Source: Hormiphora californensis | Lineage: Eukaryota > Ctenophora > Tentaculata > Cydippida > Pleurobrachiidae | Assembly: GCA_020137815.1 (NCBI GenBank) | Contig: CM035360.1 | Span: 6,397,059-6,461,058, forward strand | Reading direction: 5' to 3' | DNA: 64,000 bases | Part shown: positions 56,699 through 64,000 of the stretch, one piece after another | How positions within the stretch are numbered: the first letter of the stretch is position 1 | How the letters are laid out: each line of letters starts with the position of its first letter | The notes under the pieces: model-generated | Told to the model about the DNA's origin: nothing | The model's input: only the letters and a program-made list of their open reading frames with translations | Database searches by the model: none | Made by a program: the position numbers and the translations under genes

Positions 56699-59600
56699 TC
56701 TCTCTCTCTCGCTGCTCTCGCTCTCTCTTCTCTCTCTCCTCTCGCTCTCTCTCTCTCTCTCCCCTTTGCACCCATGTAGGTAACGTGGGTTTTAGTCTTG
56801 TGAAGTGGGGGCGAAGGTTTGAAGGGGTCCACAACGAAAAAATCAATCTCCACTTCGGACCTGAAACAAAAACAAATTAGTGAACAGAATGGAACATGGG
56901 GGGGGGGGGGGTCGAATATATCTAACACTTAACAGCTGCAAACAAAACTACGACAAACCTGCAACCGCCGCCATTAGCAATGATTTGATGTTGTATGTTC
57001 CTAGCGATCTTATGGGGGATGTTGGATGATATTTCGAACACGTATCCCTTGAACAATTCCGATTTAGCTGTCGTCTGAAACATGATGAGAATGGATTACA
57101 TGGTTTTGCAATAAATTAACCAAGAAAATCAGCAAGCCATGATGAAACACGTACTGAAAGAGATCGGGAAGTGGTTTCGTTCACTGTACTCTTAGAAGTG
57201 GTTGCCGTGGTAACATCGTTATCTCGCGTGACGTCATTCTCTAGTGTGACGTCATCTGCCCCCGTGTACTGGTCCAGAATACTGCGCTCTTCATTGGTTG
57301 CCTAGCAACAAAACTAAGTTATTGAGAAACAACACCAGTCATAGTGATTGTCAGAGTTCTGACCCGTTCCCTATCTGCTAGCAAAAAGCTATGATAAGGG
57401 ATACTAGTTGCTATATTGCCCAACCAGAGTGAACCTACCCGTTGCTTGGTAACGGCAGCAAGAGTTCGTATATTAGGTAAAGGGTTGTCGGGTGTTGCTT
57501 GTTGCTCTTCAGGCAGGATGGTGTACTGGATCTCAGGTTGCTGCTCTCCCTTCTCCATACACTGTACTAGCCAGTCCACCGTCACTACCTCTGCCTCCTC
57601 CTCCCCTCCCCGGATAGTGGCCAACTGAAGGGAGGATAGATATGAGTAACTGGGACAAACTAGATACCTTTATCAACACGATTTAAAAGTTAGAACTGAA
57701 AATCAGATCTAGCTTTATCAAATGTTTTTTAGAAGTTTAAAACTCAAAGTCCGCAATGTTTTAGAATCATACCTCCTTGAGAGTAGTTCCAACTTTACAC
57801 ACAATATGAGTTACTCTCGACGAGACAGCACTGAGCCTTGTTCCACCTCCATTGTTTATGATCCGTTTCAGTTTGTCCTGTTCTGCGGTAGTGAACCCTG
57901 CAGCCAGGTATATCCTGCACCCTTCTAGGTAACCCTGTGGGGGTGGGGGAGGAGGTTTATATACTACAGGGGACCCTGCAGCCAGGTATATCCTGTACCC
58001 TTCTAGGTAACCCTGTGGGGGTGGGGGAGGAGGGTTATATAACAGGGGACTGGGCATTATACTACAGTTGGTCACTTGCCATGCAGCTTGGTTTTAACCC
58101 AAAATATCGAACCGGAGGGGTCAATTACAGGGTTTCAGTTTTGCAACAATTACAGGTTTTCAGTTTGTCACAACTACAGGTTTTGTTATACCTACCTTAT
58201 CCTTATTGATGGTAACATCTAAATCCAAAGTGCTCAGTTGCTCAGTAACCCCACCAGCAGTAGTGGGACCACTATCCCTGGTCTCCTCTAGAATGGGCCT
58301 GTAACTCAGCTCCCCAGCTGCTATAGGAGCTCCACCACTTGGTTTGGTTTGGTAACCCTCTGGGTCTAGATATACTCCCTGGAATTAGAATACAAGTTGA
58401 AGCATAGGTTTTGTAGTAATGTAGTAATGCAGTACTGGTAATGACCCGGAGTTTTTACTCGTGTGAGATCAGGATATCGATAGGATATAATATCGGTTTC
58501 TCTTGGTAACCCACCTTCTTGATAGAGTCATAGAACCAGGCAGTACGGAGGACGGGGATGTTCCACTGCGAGGCATGTTCAAACTTGGTCCCAGAGGGGG
58601 TATCAGCTAACAGGTGGGTTACACTGTGAAGAAATGGGGTTAAAGATGGTGAAAACATTGAGAATATCCTAGGAAATAATATATCTTGGGATATCCCACC
58701 CATATCTATCTTGTATATAAGTTCACAACTATACCCCCTCTAAAACCCTACCTATCCATGACAAGATCACCACTATAAATGCCCCCATTCTGTACAGTCA
58801 GCCTCTCCACATCCCCTCTCATACTGATATCCAGGCCGGTAACACATATCTTGCAGCCCCTGAATGGGGGACAAGCATGCTCCTTCATAATCTCTTCATC
58901 GTTCTTCACAACCTGTTGAAGATAGTAGCGTGAGAGTAGGTAGTTGAGAGGGGTCAAATGGGTGCGATGGTTCATAGTAACTACTGATAGCTGTAGATTA
59001 CCGTGGATATTTATAGATACAACTTCAATAAAAGGGTAGAGAATTTGAAGAGAAGCCCCTACCGTGGTTTTAGCTTTTTCCCACAGGTATTTTATCCACT
59101 CTCGGGACATGACGGGTATTCCATACTTGACTGCAAACCGATATTTCTGAAATAGGATTTTTTATTCAGAACGTGGACGGTGGACATTCATTAGCCGGGG
59201 ATGAATGTTCACCAGAATGTAGCACCGTGGGGATTATTGTAGAGCAAAGATTTGGTAATGAAACTACAATCGCAATTATAGGGGTGACTTCGTAACCAAA
59301 GCAAAGATGTAACTTACGTTGCTTCCAACCTCATCCACAACAAGATGGGTAACTTCAGAGGTCAGGACAGTACTTGTTGTTCCGCCCATTGATTGTACCT
59401 GCAGATACATTAGGGGGGGGGGGGCAGGGTGGATATAGGTCATAGGATATAGACACAACAAAACCTAAAAGTAGTAATCCAACGAACAAGGACCCCTAAT
59501 GCAGTGGAAACGCTCGACGTTTTGGCCTGATAACATTTCTGTTCAAAGCCACCCTCGCTAGACAACTGCAGTTATCAATACACACCTTCCAGTAAAGGCT

Positions 59601-60269
59601 CTCTCGTGCTTCCTTCTCGATGTTGCTGCAGCACACCGTGCACCCCTGGAGGGCCAGGGACAACAAATTCTTACCCTTCTGCAATCTTCGCGGTAGCAAT
59701 ATCTGAGAGACAAAGGGGTTGCATAAAAATATCTGAATCGAATATATTTGCATCTCCGAGCCTTTGTAGCCTTTGTAACTAGAGGTAGGGAAAGGTAACA
59801 GCTAACTGCAGTTGTCCCCCCACATCACAATATGTTCATTGTTCCTCCCCTCTCCCTGTTTACCTCTTGTTTTATTAGAAAGATCAGTGCTGATGGTCCA
59901 ATTACTGGTTTCCCCAACTTCACAACCCTGTCAAACGTCTCCCCCTCAAAGAAGGGCACGATGTAGAGCTCAGTGGTGGGGTCTGGCGTGCTCTCTAGTG
60001 ATGCAAGGGGAACCAGTGGACATTCCACATCTAGTGTCTAGAGGAGAGGTGGGTTAATAACTAGAAGCAGGGATCAGGGTAGGCAATAAAACCTGATAAG
60101 AGGAGCTGCAATGTTGGCTGATAAAAGCACCTTTCGAACAAGGAGGTGTTTTGTTGATTGTTGACTGATAAACAGCAACTATTACCTTTCGCACAAGAAG
60201 GACGGCCTCCTCTAAAAGTGAGCTACATCTTGCTTGGTCTGTTACGGCGACTACATTCTTGCAATCCAT
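50814..60269 (-). CDS. TOPBP1: DNA topoisomerase 2-binding protein 1 (multi-BRCT checkpoint scaffold)
   Basis: About 30 small exons. Main ones 5' to 3': 60186-60269, 59864-60037, 59586-59702, 59318-59398, 59063-59146, 58752-58912, 58515-58623, 58196-58378, 57773-57934, 57439-57624, 57155-57301, 56959-57074, 56772-56860, 56369-56480, 56136-56270, 55841-55993, 55537-55617, 55228-55335, 54813-55068, 54536-54689, 54170-54421, 53919-54011, 53607-53812, 53346-53472, 53079-53182, 52141-52315, 51652-51762, 51451-51558, 51011-51228 and optionally 50814-50891. BRCT repeats recur (THLVVDEVGSNKYRFAVKYG; CKICVTGLD with HLLADTPSGTKFEHA; CRIYLAAGFT; CTHLVARKPSRNEKYLSA). TOPBP1 binds phosphorylated partners and activates ATR at stalled forks. 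The C-terminal basic patch SKRQR resembles the human end. Two junctions are one base out of phase (56480/56772 and 54689/54813). The match in order and length is convincing. Confidence 0.93.
51790..52050. repeat. 16-bp minisatellite in a TOPBP1 intron
   Basis: About 16 copies of GAAGATATGCCTTCTT, some with GGTTTCTT. They lie between exons 51652-51762 and 52141-52315 and are open in all minus frames by composition. Confidence 0.95.
52415..52998. mobile_element. 584-bp hAT-like MITE with G/C-run ends and perfect 8-bp TSD
   Basis: Starts with a G run then TAATCATGGTGACAAATGG; ends with the inverted form and a C run. GCCTAGCC flanks it exactly (52407-52414 and 52999-53006). Subterminal arrays of GGTGACAAAT are inverted between the two ends. 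It sits in a TOPBP1 intron and has no coding capacity. Confidence 0.85.
56507..56760. repeat. Mirror GA/CT microsatellite hairpin in a TOPBP1 intron
   Basis: A GA run (about 56507-56578) is followed by a CT run (about 56605-56760) around a small palindrome (GAGAGCTC near 56600). It separates two exons whose phases disagree by one base. Confidence 0.9.
57900..58040. repeat. 78-bp tandem duplication across a TOPBP1 acceptor
   Basis: The first bases of exon 57773-57934 and its preceding acceptor (sense CCCCCACAG then GGTTACCTAGAAGG) recur 78 bases upstream, with exon edge at 58012. Use of the upstream site keeps the frame and adds 26 codons. Confidence 0.85.
59252..59299. mobile_element. 48-bp mini-MITE, copy C (perfect 9-bp TSD), in a TOPBP1 intron
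   Basis: Starts TTGGTAATGAAACTAC and ends AGGGGTGACTTCGTAACCAA, with AGCAAAGAT on both sides (59243-59251 and 59300-59308). Shortest copy of the family; it ends 18 bases from a TOPBP1 splice donor. Confidence 0.85.
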
Positions 60270-60527
60270 CCAGCTATATTTAGTGGAGGGGAGGGCTTAG
60301 GGGTGAAGTTAGGGAGAGGAGTTAGGGAGAGGAGTTAGGGCAGCAGTTAGGAGAGGAGTTATTAGTTATGGGGAGAAGTTAGGGGGCCGGGTGTCTTCTA
60401 CAAACAGGGGTTTCTGAAACAAGTTGTTAAAAGAGACATCGAATTAAAATATATAATCAGCACTTGTGTCAATATCTCCTCTGTCCCCGTGGCAGCTGAG
60501 AGATCTCTCTGACTGTGATCTTCTTCC

Positions 60528-63500
60528 TCACTTCTTCCTTATCTTAGAGCGACTCTCATCCTCCTCCCTCTCCCTTCCACCATTAATTTTATTCCTCTTT
60601 GGGCTGACATCCGACTTCAATTTCTTTTCCACACTCCCCCTCCTCACACTATCATCCCCCTTCTTCTCATCCTCCCTCCTTCTCTTCTTCTCCACCTCAC
60701 TCTCCTCCCTCCTCTTGACAGGGGCATCCTTCCTGGCCCGGGCAGGGGAGTTGTTCCGGGAGCTACTCTCCGATCCGCCCCCAGCTGCAGCCCCGGTTGT
60801 GGAGGGCTTCTTCTCCACATTGTGGAACTTCTCCTCTGCAATGAAGTTGGACCGGCGGGAGTTTAGTAGGGCGGAGTAGGATGTTGCAAGGGCGTACAGA
60901 TCGGGACGTGATGCTTTCTCCTCTTCCTTCACCTGGTATTATGAGGTATATGTTGTAACAACACTTTATTTTGCACACTGTAACTTCAGAAAACTAAAAT
61001 GCTAATAGGCATGCTTCACAAAAAGATGAAGGAACCGGGCAAGGGAACCCCGATAAATCCTAATTAATTTGCTGTACCTTTTGTATGCGTTTCTCTAGCG
61101 CCTGAGCGAGGTTCAGCACAACCGGGAACTCAGGTAGAATCTTGTTTAGGACAGTGAGACCGTTCCGGATCTGACTGTAATCCTTTGAATCAAAGCAAAA
61201 CACCATCGCTTTGGTCAGCTTGAAGTGCCACTTACAGCACACGTGACGGAAGTTCTCGTAGTCAAGATACTTCTCGATTCGTTTCTCTCCGTCAGCGCTG
61301 TCGCCTCGGATCACGTGCACAAAACCTAGAGGAGGGGGTAATGGTTAACTGAGGGTAACATGGGGTAGTGTTTATCTGGGATTAACATGGGTAATGTGGA
61401 TTGGGTGTGGATTCTTCGAGTTTGTGGATGTTTGACGATTTGAAAAGATCTAATAATGTCCTATCACGAGATCATTGGCAGGACGTACCGGGTGATTTTC
61501 CACACTCCTTCTCGTACAGTGCCTTGTCCTTGTGCCACTTCGATATACCCTTCAGTGTCTCACATAGAAACCGGCCATACCTGATAATTGGAAATAGTGG
61601 GATAGTTAGGGCCTAGTGGGATAGTGGGTACTGGGTGTGCTAACAATCTCGATAGCACGCAGAGCAGTTTTGTCAAACAGAGTGAATGACATGATTTCGG
61701 ACGCAACCACTCACCCTATCACCAACATTAACAACATAACACGGGGGATTCGACAATTACCTGCTCGCCTCATTATCAGTACAATTGGTAACAATATGAC
61801 TGACATCACTGAAGATCCTATCAAAGTAGATGAGGGTTGAGAAGTTGACTGCCTGGGTTTTGTGGCAGAGCTCCACAAATTTAGCACAGTATACAGCATC
61901 ACTGGCAGTGAACATTGTCCGCTGGATGATGCACACTTGGAGGAACTGAGGGAAGGGTGGTTTCAACATTGGGGGGTTGAAAGGTTACTTAGAGGACACA
62001 AGGATGGAAGATGTGCTCTATGGGTCATCTTGAGCTATTAAAATTCCACGACCATCAGTAGTTCCTAGAAATAAGTCCTCAGGAGCATCTTACCTGCATT
62101 ATGGCATCCACTTTTGAGGAGCTGAGGTTGGCAAACCACCGATCCTTCTCAGCCTCAACTCTCGCCATTATCAGCTTGTGGTTGTTATCCTGAAATATTA
62201 TAATAGTGGCGATAAGAACACAATTAGTAATGCACTGTGTGGGTCCTGATTGAGGTCCGGTACTGGAAACGTTGGACCTGAGAAGTTTGTCTATAGCTCT
62301 CAAGTTACCAGACAGTATTACACTGCCACATGTGTGGGGGACATGTCGTGACATGTGTCACAGCTGCAGCAGTTGTCGTATGAAGACATGTCGATACTAG
62401 AGAACGGAGGAAGTAAAGCCACAGTCCTATTGCTGTCAAATTATTGCACAGGGTAAGCTAATTATGGTGGCAGTGAAATATGATGGCACTAATTAATGTA
62501 TAATTAGTACTGATTAGCCATGAATGATGGATGTCTACCGCTCATGCTGTACAACAGCAGTACAATACCACACTAATTATTCCTAATTTGGACCTTTCCT
62601 TCCATGCAGGGTCCAAACATACCTGAGCCTTGTGTTCATCATTTAGTCGGGCGATGAGATCCTTGTGTTTCTCTATCTCTTTGTCTTTCCTTCGCTGGGC
62701 TAACTCATCATTATCACTCACCTGATATTACACACACAGTTAGATAACAGGTGGAATGATATGGTGTCTAGGAAAACTGTTGTATCATCCATACCACGTA
62801 TGGGAAATATATCAACTCAATATTACTACTATCATCTAATGTAGGCTACTGAACCCTCAGAATTGTATCATCAAATGAGATATACATTCTAGTAAACTGA
62901 CCTCCTTGATGAGTTTCTCCAGTCTCCCCACCTCGCTCTTGTACTTGCCAGAGGGCAGGATAATATCGGAGGAGGAGAGAGCCCAGAATGTAGCGAATAG
63001 TCGCGGTGATATCTTGTCCCATATCTTTGCTGGGTAAAGCAGCTTTACCTGTGTATAACAGTGTTGTTGGTTGTCAAAAACACTAAAAAATCCGGTAACT
63101 TGATCCAGAAAAGTGCTTTGTGTCATGGAAGTATGCGTGAATGAAATTTATCATTCTATGCAGTTAGGATGATTTACCTGATCACTAAGAACAGACATGG
63201 TCTTCTCACACGCTTGAACGTACGGTTCCGGGTCTGTTGCATCAGCTTTACCCCCACAATCAGCTAGAATCTAAAAGTGGTGGGGTAGTAAAATAGGAGA
63301 AAAGTGGGTAAGAAAATTGAAAAAAGAGGAACAGGAAGAATGAGAAATAAAAAAGGAGAGGCAACAATTATGGGGGAGATTTCTTTACCTGACCACTAAG
63401 TTTAGTACGCAACAAGAAGAAAGCACTGTCCGCCTTCAAGTGATACATAGTAGACAACTCTTCAAATGAAGGCAACTTCTTCAAACTCTGATTATTGGTG

Positions 63501-63944
63501 GGGTTGTTGGAGAGGAATTGTCCGAGTTGGGCAAATGTGTCCTGACACTGGTCGTATAGCCGTGCAGTTAACTTGATATGCCTTTCCTCACCTGGGATAT
63601 TATTGGTGAGAATAGAAAGTAAACTAAACTTAAGTAAATTGCAAACCCTTGCTTTTGAACATAATAGTCGAGAAGAAATTTTGAGAATAAAGAATCAGGT
63701 TAAGAGTACTACATGTACCTCCGAATACAATAGACTGCCTCTGCTGGCTAGCTAGTAAACACAGTGGTATCCACATGTCATTCTTCCCCAGTGCCTCTTG
63801 TAACCTCTGATTGCTCCTCTCTGCATGCCTGATAGGTGAGAAGAATCCTGCCTCTGCGAACAGCACGGTACCACCACACACAGCTTCTAGCTGGGAATCT
63901 GTCACCTCTTCAGAGATCTCAATACCGCTCATTCTGTGTATCAC
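60528..63944 (-). CDS. THOC2: THO complex subunit 2 (C-terminal part)
   Basis: Eleven exons are visible: 63719-63944, 63389-63591, 63178-63270, 62902-63048, 62623-62721, 62094-62189, 61761-61945, 61499-61580, 61078-61325 and 60528-60932, plus more beyond the right edge. THOC2 is the large scaffold of THO/TREX, coupling transcription to mRNA export. Family blocks: [104 protein letters not shown]. The tail is Lys/Arg/Glu/Ser-rich and disordered, ending SRSKIRKK, much shorter than the human tail. The stop lies 259 bases from the TOPBP1 ATG. Confident. Confidence 0.95.
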
Positions 63945-64000
63945 CTAGAGAGGGGAAATACACCTTAGCAGTTAGTACATTGATCTACCGGACCCTCACA

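Overview
The window reads as nuclear DNA of an animal. Nearly all recognisable genes are split by many short GT-AG introns (about 50-300 bases), genes lie a few hundred bases apart, and the gene set is metazoan: ARPC1, MIOX, a rhodopsin-type GPCR, ERCC3/XPB, SRRM1, ENDOU, TOPBP1 and THOC2. The compactness, wealth of small transposons and simple repeats, and lack of strong similarity to a familiar lineage suggest an early-branching marine animal such as a sponge. That placement is inference; the sequence alone does not prove it.

Layout. 1-3 kb: 5' exons of ARPC1 on the minus strand, with an intronless F-box/leucine-rich gene apparently inside one of its introns. 3.9-5.1 kb: a pogo/Tigger-like element. 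5.3-8.6 kb: MIOX (minus). 8.6-22.7 kb: gene-poor, built from microsatellites, diverged tandem repeats, foldback elements and a 3.9 kb composite element that carries a 5'-truncated non-LTR reverse transcriptase. 22.8-26.4 kb: a seven-exon GPCR (plus) whose intron 4 holds a 1.3 kb near-perfect inverted repeat. 26.6-28.3 kb: a satellite array and pogo-type remnants. 28.8-36.8 kb: complete ERCC3 (19 exons, minus) with a cupin_5/DUF985 gene lying antisense inside intron 1. 37.1-39.3 kb: an EFG1-domain gene. 39.5-48.8 kb: SRRM1, hosting an intronless BTB gene and a frameshifted intronless UGT in two introns. 49.2-50.2 kb: ENDOU. 50.8-60.3 kb: TOPBP1 (about 30 exons). 60.5-64 kb: 3' part of THOC2, continuing past the right edge.

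How the genes relate. From 28.8 kb to the right edge almost everything is on the minus strand, head to tail, with gaps of about 200-650 bases. Several are nuclear housekeeping factors: TFIIH helicase, rRNA processing, splicing coactivator, replication checkpoint and mRNA export. No operon-like functional link is claimed. A recurring pattern is small or intronless genes inside introns of housekeeping genes: F-box in ARPC1, cupin in ERCC3, BTB and UGT in SRRM1.

Most notable are mobile elements defined here by their target-site duplications: (i) a 48-80 bp family with 9-bp duplications at four sites; (ii) 22-bp palindromic inserts with 7-bp direct repeats; (iii) elements with G/C-run ends and perfect 8-bp duplications at three sites. 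Several exons show single-nucleotide phase breaks, which are either consensus errors or genuine lesions. No tRNA, rRNA or CRISPR array was recognised.
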